The notes beneath the pieces were generated by a model. The model did not search any database. It was not told the DNA's origin and saw only the letters and a program-made list of their open reading frames with translations. DNA of 64,000 nt from Deltaproteobacteria bacterium (GTDB lineage: Bacteria; JAGRBM01; JAHCIT01), in assembly GCA_026129095.1 (NCBI GenBank), contig JAHCIT010000004.1, forward strand, positions 62,001 to 126,000, in the 5' to 3' direction. The translations under genes were made by a program, and so were the position numbers. Positions 47,877-59,900 of the stretch are shown piece by piece; positions within the stretch are counted from its first letter, which is position 1, and every line of letters starts with the position of its first letter.

Positions 47877-50144
47877 ATGAGCGACGCCAACGGCACGCCC
47901 GGACAGCCACCGCCGCTGGAAAAAATGGGGCGCCATGCACACCGGCGGAGACTGATCGACCGGACAGCGGCCATCCTCGTCCAGTTCGGCGGCCTGGGGA
48001 TCATCGCCAGCATCCTCGGCATCCTGCTGTTCATCGTCTTTACGGTGCTGCCGCTCCTCAAGGCCGCCGAAGTCACCCAGGACCATGTTTACGACATTCC
48101 CGCCCACGCCAACGGAGCGCTGCTCGGGGACGAATACAACACCCATGTGGCCATGATGGGGCCCGACGGCGTGATCCGGGTGATCAACATCGAAACGGGC
48201 GCCGAGGAAACCACCCATTCCATCCCGCTGGAACCGCTGCTCCCGGAGATGCCGCCGCCGAAGATCGTCTCGTCGGCCACCATTCCCGGCACGCAGATCT
48301 TCGCCGCCGCCACGTCCGACGGCCGCATCGCCATCCAGCCGGTTGACTGGGACGTGAGCTTCGAGGGTAGCACCCGCGTCATCACCCCCGGCTTCCCGGA
48401 AACGATCGAGCTGCTGATGGACGGTGAGGGCCGCCCGTTCGGCGTGTATACCGCCCATCACAGCAAGCGGTACGGCATCACCACCGCCGTCGCCCAGCTT
48501 GCGGACGGGACAATCTCCATCGTCCGGCGCGTGACCGAGAAAAACAGCTTCACGGGCGAAGTCGAGGAGAGTATTGACGAGTACGCCGCCGAATCCCCCT
48601 ACCACCTTACGGTCCTGATGCTCGACGAGGAGCAGCGCGACCTCTACGGCGGAACGAGCGAGGGTCAGATCGTCTACTGGCGGCTGGCCGAGGGGCAGCC
48701 GGGCGAGCCCGAAGTGGTGTCGGCCGGGCCGTCCGCCGTCACGGCGCTTTCCATGCTGATCGGCGGCCGCTCGCTGGTGGCCGGGCAGGCGAACGGGAAC
48801 GTGAGCATCTGGTTCCGGGTCCGGCCGGAACAGGACTCCAACGAGTTCCGGCTGACCCGGATCCGCGACTTTCCCAGCCATCCGGGCCCCATCGCGATGC
48901 TGGCGCCTTCCAAGCGGGACCGGGCGTTCCTCGTCATTGACCAGACGGGACTGATCTCGCTCAACTTTTCCACCTCCGAGCGCACCCTGTGGCAGGGCCG
49001 GTCCGTGCTGGACGCGCCCACCGGCATGTATTTCTCGCCCAAGTCGGACTACGCCTATGTCGCCGAACCGGGGAAGCTCGCCGGCTACCGGATCAAGAAT
49101 CCCCACCCGGAAGTGAGCTGGAAGGCCCTGTTCGGGAAGATCTGGTACGAGGGCTACACCAAGCCGGACTACACCTGGCAGTCAACGGGCGGAACCGATG
49201 ACTTCGAGAGCAAGATCAGCCTGCTGCCCCTGCTCGTCGGCACGCTGAAGGGAACCTTCTACTCGCTGATCCTCGCCATTCCGCTGGCCGTCTTCGGCGC
49301 CATGTTCGCCTCCCAGTTCATGCACCCGACGATCAAGGGCTATGTGAAGCCGATGGTCGAAACGATGGCCTCGCTCCCCAGCGTCGTCCTGGGGTTCCTG
49401 GCCGGCCTGTGGCTCGCGCCCCTGCTCCAGAAGATCTTCCCCGGTTTCATCGCCATGTTCATCGTCCTGCCGCTCGTCGCCGTGGCCGCGAGCCGCGTCT
49501 GGATGGCCCTTCCCCGCGCCATCCGGAACCGTTACCCGGCCGGGGTCGAGGTGGCCATCATGGCCGTCCTGCTGGTCAGCACCATCTGGGCCTGCGTCGA
49601 GATGAGCCCGGCCATCGAAAAGCTCGTGTTCGGCGGGAACTTCGAGCGGTGGCTCGACCGCACGCTCGGCATCCGGTACGATCAGCGCAACGCCGTCGTC
49701 GTGGGACTGGCGATGGGCTTTGCTGTCATCCCGATCATTTTCGCGATTTCCGAGGATGCGCTCTCGAACGTCCCGAGGCACCTGACCAGCGCGTCGCTGG
49801 CGCTTGGCGCGAGCCGCTGGCAGACCGTGACGCAGGTGGTGCTGCCCACGGCGAGCCCCGGCATCTTCTCGGCCATCATGATCGGCTTCGGCCGCGCCGT
49901 GGGCGAGACGATGATCGTGCTCATGGCCACCGGAAACACCCCGATCATGGACTGGGACATGTTCGCCGGTTTCCGCACCCTGTCAGCGAACATCGCCGTC
50001 GAGATACCCGAGGCGCCGATCGGCGGGACGCTCTACCGGACGCTGTTCGTCGCGGCTCTCCTGCTGTTCATGCTGACCTTCACCGTCAACACGCTGGCCG
50101 AACTGATCCGCCAGCGCCTGCGCGAGCGTTACGCCAAGCTCTAG
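47877..50144 (+). CDS. pstC: Phosphate ABC transporter permease PstC, large form
   Basis: 755 residues, more than twice the common PstC (about 310). The C-terminal 300 residues are the normal MetI-fold permease ('LPSVVLGFLAGLWLAPLL', 'SLALGASRWQTVTQVVLP', 'GRAVGETMIVLM'). One N-terminal TM is followed by about 390 residues of extracytoplasmic beta-propeller-like repeats. Similar large PstC proteins occur in Pseudomonas. The start was set after the Pho box, at an ATG with GGAG upstream. With PstA and PstB it imports phosphate; no pstS is present in this window. Confidence 0.9.
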   Translation: MSDANGTPGQPPPLEKMGRHAHRRRLIDRTAAILVQFGGLGIIASILGILLFIVFTVLPLLKAAEVTQDHVYDIPAHANGALLGDEYNTHVAMMGPDGVIRVINIETGAEETTHSIPLEPLLPEMPPPKIVSSATIPGTQIFAAATSDGRIAIQPVDWDVSFEGSTRVITPGFPETIELLMDGEGRPFGVYTAHHSKRYGITTAVAQLADGTISIVRRVTEKNSFTGEVEESIDEYAAESPYHLTVLMLDEEQRDLYGGTSEGQIVYWRLAEGQPGEPEVVSAGPSAVTALSMLIGGRSLVAGQANGNVSIWFRVRPEQDSNEFRLTRIRDFPSHPGPIAMLAPSKRDRAFLVIDQTGLISLNFSTSERTLWQGRSVLDAPTGMYFSPKSDYAYVAEPGKLAGYRIKNPHPEVSWKALFGKIWYEGYTKPDYTWQSTGGTDDFESKISLLPLLVGTLKGTFYSLILAIPLAVFGAMFASQFMHPTIKGYVKPMVETMASLPSVVLGFLAGLWLAPLLQKIFPGFIAMFIVLPLVAVAASRVWMALPRAIRNRYPAGVEVAIMAVLLVSTIWACVEMSPAIEKLVFGGNFERWLDRTLGIRYDQRNAVVVGLAMGFAVIPIIFAISEDALSNVPRHLTSASLALGASRWQTVTQVVLPTASPGIFSAIMIGFGRAVGETMIVLMATGNTPIMDWDMFAGFRTLSANIAVEIPEAPIGGTLYRTLFVAALLLFMLTFTVNTLAELIRQRLRERYAKL

Positions 50145-50156
50145 GACCGGAAGCCC

Positions 50157-51803
50157 ATGTTCAAGCGCAAAGACAAAGCCTCCGCGGAAACCGGCACGAC
50201 CTTCATCTGGCTGTGCGCCGGAGCCCTGGGCCTGAACATCCTCGGCATCGGCGGACTGCTGCTCCTCATCGCCATCAACGGGATGGGGCATTTCTGGCAG
50301 AAGGAACTCGTCACCGCCGAGATGCTGGACGGATCGAAACTGATGGGCGAGGTCCACAACCGCGAGCGCAATCCGCCCGCCGAGGGGGAGGACCCGCTGG
50401 AGACCGGCTTCCGCAAGCAGATGAAGGTCGGCAACCGCGACGTGACCGGGGCCGATTTCCGCTGGGTGGACGAACGGCAGATGCGCGGCGTCCGCCAGGA
50501 TCCGTGGGCATTTGTTCTGGAACGGCTCGAATGGGGCAACTTCTACGGCACGATGGCCGAGTTCCGGCGCGAAGGCGAGACGCTAGCCACCGATCCGGAG
50601 GCCATCTGGAAGCTGTTCGAGCCGTCCCATCGCGAAAAGCGGGCCCTCTACGCCAAGGTCAGGAAGATCGAGAAAAAGGACATCGGCGACGTCAACCACG
50701 AGCTGGAGCAGCTCCGCCTCGCCGAGCGGCGCCTTGCCATGAAGCCGCCGCCGGAAGCCGGGCTCGCCCGCCGGAAGGCGGAGATCGAGAATCGCCGGCA
50801 GGCGGCCAACGAGCGGTTCAGCCAGATCGCCGGCGAGCTGCGCGAACTGCGCGGCCAGCTAGCGAGCGATGTCGTGGTGATGGAAACCGCCGACGGCCGC
50901 CGCAAGGAGATCGCCGTCGGCACCATCGTTCGCGCCATTCCGGCCAACCAGCTTTCAGCCGCCGGGAAGGCCGGACTCTACCTGGACCGGACATGGGAGT
51001 TCATCTTCGACGACCCCCGCGAATCCAACACCGAGGGCGGCATCTTCCCGGCCATTTTCGGGACCGTGATGATGGTGTTCATCATGTCGTTCATTGTCGT
51101 CCCGTTCGGCGTGCTGGCGGCAATCTACCTGCGGGAATACGCCAGGCAGGGGCCGCTCGTCCGGATCGTGAATATCGCGGTCAACAACCTGGCCGGCGTG
51201 CCGTCCATCGTGTTCGGCATCTTCGGGCTCGGATTCTTCGTCTATGGCATCGGCGGAAGCATCGACAAGCTGTTCTTCCCGGAATCCCTGCCGACGCCGA
51301 CATTCGGCACCGGCGGCATCCTGTGGGCCAGCCTCACGCTGGCGCTTCTCACCCTGCCCGTCGTCATCGTGGCGACCGAGGAGGGGCTCGCCGCCGTGCC
51401 GCGGATCGTCCGCGAGGGATCGCTCGCGCTCGGTGCGACCAAGTTCGAGACGATCTGGAAGGTGGTGCTGCCCGCATCGGCCCCGGCGATCCTGACCGGC
51501 ATGATTCTTGCCATGGCGCGGGCCGCTGGCGAAGTCGCGCCGCTCATGATCGTCGGCATGGTGAAGCTGGCGCCGTCGCTGCCGCTGGACGGGTACGCCC
51601 CGTTCATCCACCTGGAGCGGAAGTTCATGCACCTGGGGTTCCACATCTATGACGTGGGGTTCCAGAGCCCGAACGTGGAGGCGACCAAGCCGCTGGTGTT
51701 TGCCACGACGCTGCTGCTCATCGGGCTGGTCACCGTCATGAACATCTCGGCCATCTACATACGCAACCGGCTGCGCCGCAAGTACACGACGAGCGCCGTC
51801 TAG
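50157..51803 (+). CDS. pstA: Phosphate ABC transporter permease PstA, large form
   Basis: A 548-residue PstA with an extra extracytoplasmic region of about 270 residues after the first TM. It contains a coiled coil ('RKIEKKDIGDVNHELEQLRL', 'RRKAEIENRRQAANERFSQI') and resembles the DUF3333-type N-terminus of Pseudomonas PstA. The permease core has 'NLAGVPSIVFGIFGLGFFVY', the EAA-like 'SLALGATKFETIWKVVLP' and 'ARAAGEVAPLM'. It starts 12 bp after pstC. Confidence 0.93.
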   Translation: MFKRKDKASAETGTTFIWLCAGALGLNILGIGGLLLLIAINGMGHFWQKELVTAEMLDGSKLMGEVHNRERNPPAEGEDPLETGFRKQMKVGNRDVTGADFRWVDERQMRGVRQDPWAFVLERLEWGNFYGTMAEFRREGETLATDPEAIWKLFEPSHREKRALYAKVRKIEKKDIGDVNHELEQLRLAERRLAMKPPPEAGLARRKAEIENRRQAANERFSQIAGELRELRGQLASDVVVMETADGRRKEIAVGTIVRAIPANQLSAAGKAGLYLDRTWEFIFDDPRESNTEGGIFPAIFGTVMMVFIMSFIVVPFGVLAAIYLREYARQGPLVRIVNIAVNNLAGVPSIVFGIFGLGFFVYGIGGSIDKLFFPESLPTPTFGTGGILWASLTLALLTLPVVIVATEEGLAAVPRIVREGSLALGATKFETIWKVVLPASAPAILTGMILAMARAAGEVAPLMIVGMVKLAPSLPLDGYAPFIHLERKFMHLGFHIYDVGFQSPNVEATKPLVFATTLLLIGLVTVMNISAIYIRNRLRRKYTTSAV

Positions 51804-51830
51804 GAACACTCAAGCGAAAAGGGACAACGA

Positions 51831-52664
51831 ATGGAAACCGGTACCGTATCAAGCGAAGCGCTCCAGAACACATCCATCGCCGTCAATCCCGACGCCATCC
51901 TGAAGCTCGCCAACCCCTGCCTGAACGTGGATGACCTGTCGCTGTGGTACAGCCAGGCGCAGGCGCTCTACAACATCAACATCCAGATCCCGAAGAACAA
52001 GGTCGTCGCCTTCATCGGCCCCTCTGGCTGCGGGAAATCCACGCTGCTGCGCTGCTTCAACCGCCTGAACGACCTGATCGACGGACTCAGGGTGACTGGC
52101 GACATCACTTTCAACGGGCAGAGCATCTACGACCCCGAACTGGACATCAACCACCTGCGCAAGCGGATCGGCATGGTGTTCCAGAAGTCCAACCCGTTCC
52201 CGAAGTCCATCTACGAGAACATCGCCTACGGCTGCCGCATCCACGGCATCAACGACAAGGCGCGCCTGGACGAGATCGTCGAGAAGAGCCTGCGCGGCGC
52301 CGCCCTGTGGGACGAGGTGAAGGACCGGCTGGACGACAGCGCGCTGGGCCTGTCAGGCGGCCAGCAGCAGCGTATCTGCATCGCCCGCGCCATCGCCGTC
52401 GAGCCGGAGGTGATCCTGCTGGACGAGCCCTGTTCGGCACTCGACCCCATTTCGACGACCAAGATCGAGGAACTGATGGAAGACCTCAAGAGCCGGTATG
52501 CCATCGTCATCGTCACCCACAACATGCAGCAGGCGGCCCGCATTTCCGACTATACTGCCTTCATGCTGATGGGCGGGCTGATCGAATACGGGCTGACCAA
52601 GGATCTGTTCACCAATCCGAAGGACAAGCGGACCGAGGACTACATCACCGGCCGCTTCGGCTGA
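51831..52664 (+). CDS. pstB: Phosphate ABC transporter ATP-binding protein PstB
   Basis: A 277-residue ATPase: Walker A 'GPSGCGKST', Q-loop '[13 protein letters not shown]' (PstB-specific), signature '[14 protein letters not shown]', Walker B '[13 protein letters not shown]', and '[14 protein letters not shown]'. It powers phosphate import with PstC and PstA. Residues 1-25 are an N-terminal extension. It lies 27 bp after pstA. Confidence 0.97.
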   Translation: METGTVSSEALQNTSIAVNPDAILKLANPCLNVDDLSLWYSQAQALYNINIQIPKNKVVAFIGPSGCGKSTLLRCFNRLNDLIDGLRVTGDITFNGQSIYDPELDINHLRKRIGMVFQKSNPFPKSIYENIAYGCRIHGINDKARLDEIVEKSLRGAALWDEVKDRLDDSALGLSGGQQQRICIARAIAVEPEVILLDEPCSALDPISTTKIEELMEDLKSRYAIVIVTHNMQQAARISDYTAFMLMGGLIEYGLTKDLFTNPKDKRTEDYITGRFG

Positions 52665-52681
52665 CAGGGAGACAAACCGCC

Positions 52682-53382
52682 ATGCCAACGCGGGAACACA
52701 GCAGCAAGCATTACGAGCAGGAACTCCTGCACCTGCGCGAGCGGGTTCTGGCCATGGGCGCCCGCGTCGAGCGGATGGTGGGCGGCGGCATGCGCGCCCT
52801 CGTCCAGCGGAACGAGGATCTCGCCCGCGAGATGATCGCGCTCGACAACGAGGTTGATCACGACGAGCAGGAGATCGACGAGCTGTGCCTCCAGCTTCTC
52901 GCCCAGCGGCAGCCGGTGGCGAGCGACCTCAGGTTCATCACCCTCTGCATGAAGATCGTGACCGACCTGGAGCGGATGGGCGACCTGGCGGTGAACCTCT
53001 GCGAGCGGGCGATGGAGCTGATGGAGGAACCGCTGCTGAAGCCCCTCATCGACCTGCCCCGCATGGGCGATCTGGCGCAGCAGATGGTCCACACGGCCCT
53101 CGATTCGCTCATCGACGGAAATGTGGAGCAGGCGACCAAGGTGCTCGAGTCCGACGACGCGGTGGACGACCTTTACGAGCAGATCTTCCGCGAGCTCATC
53201 AGCTTTATCCTCGAAGACCCCCGGACCGCCAAGCGGGCCATCGGCCTGCTGTTCGCCGCCAAGCACCTGGAGCGGATCGGCGATCACGCCACCAATATCG
53301 CCGAAATGGTGATTTTCTGGGTCAAGGGGAAGGATGTCCGGCACGGCGCCGGGCTGGCGGCCGAGAACAAGACGCAGGGATC

Positions 53383-53386
<4 letters not shown>
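52682..53386 (+). CDS. phoU: Phosphate signalling protein PhoU
   Basis: A 234-residue helical protein with two PhoU repeats. Metal-cluster motifs 'DLERMGDLAVNL' and 'HLERIGDHATNIAE' (ExxxD-type) are both present. PhoU links Pst transporter state to PhoR, keeping the kinase off when phosphate is abundant. Its stop overlaps the phoB start (ATGA). Confidence 0.96.
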
Positions 53387-54080
<694 letters not shown>

Positions 54081-54084
<4 letters not shown>

Positions 54085-55853
54085 AACTGCATCTCAAGAT
54101 CGCGCTTGCCGCACTCGCCGTCTCGGCAGTCGCGCTGGTTGCCGGGTATGCGTACGTCGTACCGGTGTTCCGGCAGAACCTCATACGGACCGCCAAGTCC
54201 GCGCAGGAAGAACGGCTCCGCACACTCTGCCATCTGCTGGAACTCCGCCCCCACGAGCGGCTCACCCCGGAGGAGCTTCAGCCCTACGTGAGAGGCTACG
54301 CCGGTGGCGGGGCCGCCCGGTTCCTGATCCTCGACGAAAAGGGACTGGGCATCGCCGACAGCCTGGCGGCGGCGAGCCGGATCATCCAGCCCGAGAGCTT
54401 CCTCTCCCGGCCCGAGGTCCAGGAGGCACTGGCGGCGCCGGAGCCCGCCAGCATCATCCATCACGCCACGGCACCCTACAGCACGCTCTATCTGGCCCGC
54501 CGGTTCCGGCTGGCCGATCGCACCGGCGTCGTCCGGATGATCTACCCGCTGGACGACATCGAGACCGCGGTGGGCCGGGTACGGAACATCCTCTGGGTGG
54601 CCGGGCTTTTCTCGCTTACGCTGGCAGGCGCCCTGGGGCTCCTCATCTCGCGCTGGATCACCGCTCCGGTCCGCGAGGTCGCCGAGGCCACCGACCGGAT
54701 CGCCGAGGGCGACTTCACCGCCCGCGTGCGGAGCCGGGCCGATGACGAGGTGGGCGTGCTGGCGCGCAACTTCGACCGCATGGCCGAGCGGCTGGAACTG
54801 ACGATTTCCGCCTATCAGGCGGAGCGGGAACAGGCCGAGCGCATCCTCTCCACCGTTCAGGAAGGACTGATCCTGCTCGACCGGGACAACCGGATCGTCT
54901 CGGCCAACCAGGCGTTCGGACGGCTGTTCAGCGCCGGCGTCGCGGGGATGCCGGGCCGCTCGCCGGTGGAGATCGTCCGCACCGACCGGATCGAGGACGC
55001 CGTGGAGGCGCTCTCGGAGGGACGCGAGCAGTACGAGGGCGAGTTCACGCTGGAGGGGCCCGGTCCGGAGCGCATGTTCGAGCTGTCGGCCGCCCCGATC
55101 CGCGAGCAGGGAGAACGCACGGGCGCGGTCATGGTGTTCCGCGACGTGACGCGCACGAGGCGGCTGGAGCGGATCCGGCGGGATTTTGTCGCCAACGTGA
55201 GCCATGAACTGCGAACCCCTCTCACCTCCATTCATGGCTATGCCGAGACGCTCGCGGCGCGCATCGAGGGCAACGAGACCTACAGCAACTTCGTGCAGGC
55301 GATCCTGCGGAACTCCGAACGGCTCACGACGCTGGTGAACGATCTTCTCGACCTCTCGCGCATCGAGCGGCCCGATTTCCGCCTCGAACTCCGCGAGGAA
55401 GACCTCCGCTCGCTCGTCGCCGCCAGCGTCGAGGGCCAGCAGCGGGCGGCGCAGGCCAAGCGCATCTCGCTGGAGTTCGCCCCCGGCGGCTTTCCGCACC
55501 GCCTTTCCTTCGACCGCAACCGGATCGAGCAGGTGATGACGAATCTCCTCGACAACGCCATCAAATACACGCCGGAAGGGGGCTCCGTCCGGGTGGCGAC
55601 CTCGCTGGCGGCTGGAGAGATCACGGTCTCTGTCGCCGATACCGGCCCCGGAATCCCCGACGAGGACCGCAACCGCGTGTTCGAGCGTTTCTACCGGGTA
55701 GACAAGCACCGGTCGCGGGAACTGGGCGGAACGGGGCTGGGACTCGCCATCGTCAAGCACATCGTCACCCTCCACCGGGGCCGGGTCGGCGTGGACAGCG
55801 CCGAGGGGTCCGGCTCGCGCTTCTGGTTCACGCTTCCGGCCTCCGCGGCCTGA
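54081..55853 (+). CDS. phoR: Phosphate regulon sensor histidine kinase PhoR
   Basis: A 590-residue kinase beginning at a GTG that overlaps the phoB stop by 4 bp. TM1 (residues 5-25), a periplasmic region, TM2 (about 170-195), HAMP ('SRWITAPVREVAEATDRIAE'), a PAS domain (about 260-355), HisKA 'VANVSHELRTPLTSIHG' (His near residue 376) and HATPase_c ('NLLDNAIKYTPEGG', 'ADTGPGIPDEDRNRVFERFY', 'GTGLGLAIVKH'). It has the PhoR layout, but the periplasmic domain is larger than in E. coli. Confidence 0.92.
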
Positions 55854-55893
55854 CGGGTTTTTTCTGCCGGTTCCCCGTCTACACTCAGGCCGT

Positions 55894-56901
55894 ATGGAAC
55901 CTGCCGACAATGCACCGCCGAAAGCGAAATCCGGCAGCGGCTACGCCTACGGCCGCTACCGGCAGCCGATTCCCCTTCCCGACATCTCCGCCCCCGGCCT
56001 CATGGGAGCCATGCGCCTCAAGGAGTGGCACTACACCTCCGTCGTGACCGGCCAGTGGTTCTTCGCCTTCGCCGTGGTGAACCTGGGCTATGCCGCCAAG
56101 TGCTTCGCCTACCTCGTGGACCGGGAGCGTCCGGCCAACGCGCCGGAATACTCGGAGCTTTCGCCGATGGGCCGGGCGGTGAAGTTCGCGCCGTCATCGG
56201 TCAGCGGCGAAACCCGGTGGGAGGCCGGGAGAAACCGCCTCGTCGCCGGGCACGGCGGCGACCGGTGGCAGATCGAGGTTGATCTGCCGCTGGGGCCTTC
56301 GCGGGTGACCGGCAGCTTCAACTTCGCGGGCGGCGACGCGCTCGCCCTGCTGCACCGGCTTGCGAATGGCCAGCCCGCCTACACGCACAAGGCGGCCGGG
56401 ATTGCCGCCTCGGGCTCCATCCAGTGGAACGGCCAGACGATCAGCCTGGACGGCGGCGTCGCCACGCTCGACTGGACCCGCTCGGTGGCGCTCCGCGAGA
56501 CGGCATGGAAATGGTGCTCGCTGGCGGGGTTCCTGCCGGACGGCCGCCGCATCGGCCTCAATCTCTCGGCCGATGTCTATGACGGCCCCGGCGGCAGTTC
56601 GCAGGAAAACGGCCTCTGGATAGACGGGCGATTGTACCTTCTGGGCGGCGTCGAGTTCGCCCTGCCGGGCGATCCGCGCCGGGAGCCGTGGATCATCCGC
56701 AGCCGCAGCGGGACGGAAGTGGAACTTGAGTTCCTTCCGCTTGGCACCCGCGAGGAACACCTGAACCTGGGCGTGATCCGCAGCGATTTCATCCAGCCCT
56801 ACGGAACCTTCCGGGGCCGGCTGGCGGCAGCAGGTGACGTGGCGCCGGTCCCCGTGGACGGGCTATTTGGCGTCGTGGAAAAGCACCTGAGCGTCTGGTG
56901 A
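55894..56901 (+). CDS. DUF2804 family protein
   Basis: A 335-residue protein of the DUF2804 family ('LMGAMRLKEWHYTSVVTGQW' and 'SVALRETAWKWCSLAGFLPD' are typical). The structure should be beta-rich (lipocalin/AttH-like), suggesting lipid binding or modification. It starts 40 bp after phoR and may share its operon. Its last 39 bp overlap the tail of the convergent giant lipoprotein gene. Confidence 0.88.
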   Translation: MEPADNAPPKAKSGSGYAYGRYRQPIPLPDISAPGLMGAMRLKEWHYTSVVTGQWFFAFAVVNLGYAAKCFAYLVDRERPANAPEYSELSPMGRAVKFAPSSVSGETRWEAGRNRLVAGHGGDRWQIEVDLPLGPSRVTGSFNFAGGDALALLHRLANGQPAYTHKAAGIAASGSIQWNGQTISLDGGVATLDWTRSVALRETAWKWCSLAGFLPDGRRIGLNLSADVYDGPGGSSQENGLWIDGRLYLLGGVEFALPGDPRREPWIIRSRSGTEVELEFLPLGTREEHLNLGVIRSDFIQPYGTFRGRLAAAGDVAPVPVDGLFGVVEKHLSVW

Positions 56902-59900
56902 CAGGGCCACGCGCCCGCCGTCCACCACCCGGTCCCACAGGCCGCTGTCCCAGCCGGGATGGCCCTCCAGCGTGAGCGCCGCGTGGCTGGTTCCACCGGA
57001 ACCGCCCTGGGCCGCCTGCGTGTCGAACTTCTGGAGCGAGCGGTCCATGATCTGCGCGAAGGCGCCGATCACGTTCGGGTCGCGCCGCTTGTCGAGATAG
57101 CCCCGGTCGGCCGCTACCGCCTGCGCGTCCAGCACCGCCAGAAACACCCCCTGCTGCGCCAGCACCCGGTAGGCGCGGACAAAGGCGTTCATCGAGGGGC
57201 GGCCCGTGCGGGGCTCACGGGCCGCGTAGATCTTCCGGGCCGCCGGGAGCGACTGCTCCAGGTAGCTCGTCTGGCCGTTCAGCTGCATCGTCTTGAACGG
57301 ATAGGCCATCAGCCGGTGGAGCCGCGGCCGGTTCTCGGCCTCCAGCACCTTGCGGATCTTGAGGCGGTTTTCCTTCACGACCGGTGCGATGGTGTGGGTG
57401 AGGCCATAGATCACCGCATCGGCCGGGGTGACATCCCGCGCATCGGGGCGCACCACCACCGCCAGCGAATCCTGGAGGACGTTCCGGTAGCGGCCGTCAA
57501 TATCCACCCACTTCTGGATGAACCGGACACCGTTCACCATCGTCCCCTTCTGGAGCCATTCCGACAGCAGCCGGTTGAACGACAGGGCGAGGTTCGCATC
57601 GGCGGTCAGGTAGGCTCGGATATAGGGAACGAGCACGCGCAGGTCGCCGTTCTTCGGGTCGGCGTCCATGAACCGGGCGAACTCGCGGGCGATGGTGCCC
57701 TTCTCGTCGCAGGCGATGAGGTCGCCGAAGTTGTTGTCCAGCTCGCGCAGCTTCAGGCCCGGAGGCGGGTCCACCAGGACGCCGCCCATCCAGATCAGCA
57801 CGCGCTCCAGCTTCTTCCGGTTCTCGGCCGTCCCGACCAGCTTCTTGATCAGGTTGAGCCACGGCTTGATGATCCGGTCCTTCTTGTGCGGCGGCTTCCT
57901 CAGCAGGTTGGCGAAGCCGTCGAGAAACGCGGTGAGCGCCTTCTTGTTCGGGTCGCTGGGGAGGCGCGTGTCGCGCACGGCGCGCAGGGTTTCGACGAAG
58001 TTCTCGAAGATGCCCTCGTCGAACAGCACAACCATGAGCGGATCGTTCAGGCCCGCGGCGCCGGAGATGTAGACCGCGTGAAGCATGTCCACCAGATACG
58101 GCGCGTCGCCGCGCTTGGCCAGTTCCTGCACCATGCGGAAGGTCGACTCGATGGGCGCGTCATTCAGCATGGCCTTGATCGGCTCAGGGTCGTCCACCAG
58201 CTTGTCGAGGATATTGGGCTCGCAGAACAGGTTGCCCACCTTCGCCATGCGCCGCATGAGGTCGTACATGCCGGCCATGCGCTTGGCCGTGCCGCTGGAC
58301 AGTTCCTTGGACGCCTCGAACGCCGCAACGGCGAGGTTGTCCACGGGGAACTTGATCGGAACGCCCGGCATGTTGAACGTGATGATGACATCCGTGAATG
58401 CCACCGGGATTCCGCAGTTGAGCGGCGTGTAGGCGATATCCAGCAGGCGCAGCATGCGGGTGGCATCGCTCGGGTATTTCGGCGGCCGCGCCAGGACGCG
58501 CTTCTTCTGGTCAACCGTGTGGTACTTGAACAGGTCGCCCATCCGGCGGCGCTGCTCGGCGGTGAGGCCGTCGAGGAACGTGTCCGTCACCACCTCCAGC
58601 GAGTTCTTGCCCTGTGCGTCCTTGGTGAGCAGCCGGTTCACGCCGTCCAGGATCACGTCGAGATAGGTCGCATTGGGGAAGTTCTTGTGCGGTTCCAGGA
58701 AGCCGTTGATGGCGAGCAGCATCGTGTAGGGGACCGGGCGGCCGTCGATATCCTTCGCCGTCAGTATCTTGCCCACGTCGGTCAGGATCTTGTCGAACAC
58801 GTCGGCATGCGCCAGCACCCGCACAGCCTCAAGCATGTCGTCGATGTCGTCGTAGCGGAGCGCCCAGGAGAGCGATTCCATCGAGTCGTAGTCGAGGGAG
58901 TCGCGCATCAGGAACAGCGCCGTCTCGGTGATCTCCAGCGCGTTGGGATCCTTGACGTAGTGGGCGATGAACGCGCCCCAGTTCTCCATCAGCTTTTCCA
59001 GCGGGCGGCCACGCTTGGGATCGACCATGCAGGCCAGCGGGGCGCGGGAGACGGAGGCGAAGCTCTTGCCGTTCCGTATCTCGATCAGGTTGTAGAGCAG
59101 GCGCGGCGGCAGCTTGTGGGCGTTGTGCTCGCGGACGATCTTCGACTGGAAGTCGATCATCGCGTCGAACTCGGATGGCGGCAGATTGAAAAACGGCTGC
59201 AGGAAATCGATCGGCAGGTCGTACAGCTCGCTGCCCGGCTGGCCCGATGCCGTGAGGGTCATCGTGCCCAGTTCGTACAGGGCGCCATACAGGCGGCGCG
59301 AATCCTTGTAGTTGATGAAGACGTCCAGCACGAAGGCGATGTCGGTCAGCTGCGACCAGCCGGTGCGGTCCGGCCTGGACAGCTCAAGGCCCAGCAGTTC
59401 GAGCACCTCGAACGTCCCTGCCTTGTGGGCCCCCGCCAGCGCCTCGGCCAGTTCCTGGTAGATGCCGCTCCGCGCGAGGTCGCGGTTCACCTCGTAGTAC
59501 ATCTTCACTTCGGGGCTCTTGTAGATATCGGGCCAGATGCCGTCGAGGACATCGTAGGCCGCCATCAGGTGCCCGTTCGCCGGACGGACGGGATTCGCCG
59601 TCGTGTCCTCGCGAAGCGGATTGAGCCGGGTCCAGATCGGTTTCCAGCGGCCCGCCTGGTCGATGTCGCGGACCATCGGCTCGACAAGGCGCGCGCGGAT
59701 CGTCGCGTCCTCGTTCCAGGCCCGTTCCCATTCCCTGAGCAGCCGCTCGATGGGGTTCACCTTGATCTCGAAGGCGATCTTCAGCTCCGACCGGTTGCCG
59801 AACTTGTCAGCCGCCTGGATCAGCAGTTCCTGCGGGCCGGAGTTCCCCGCCCGGGAAGACAGCGGCGTGCCGGACCGGAACGGCCGGTTGTTGAGGGTCA

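Noticed and set aside
49409-51652. 747-codon frame overlapping pstC and pstA
   Set aside because: Out-of-frame shadow of two certain permease genes.
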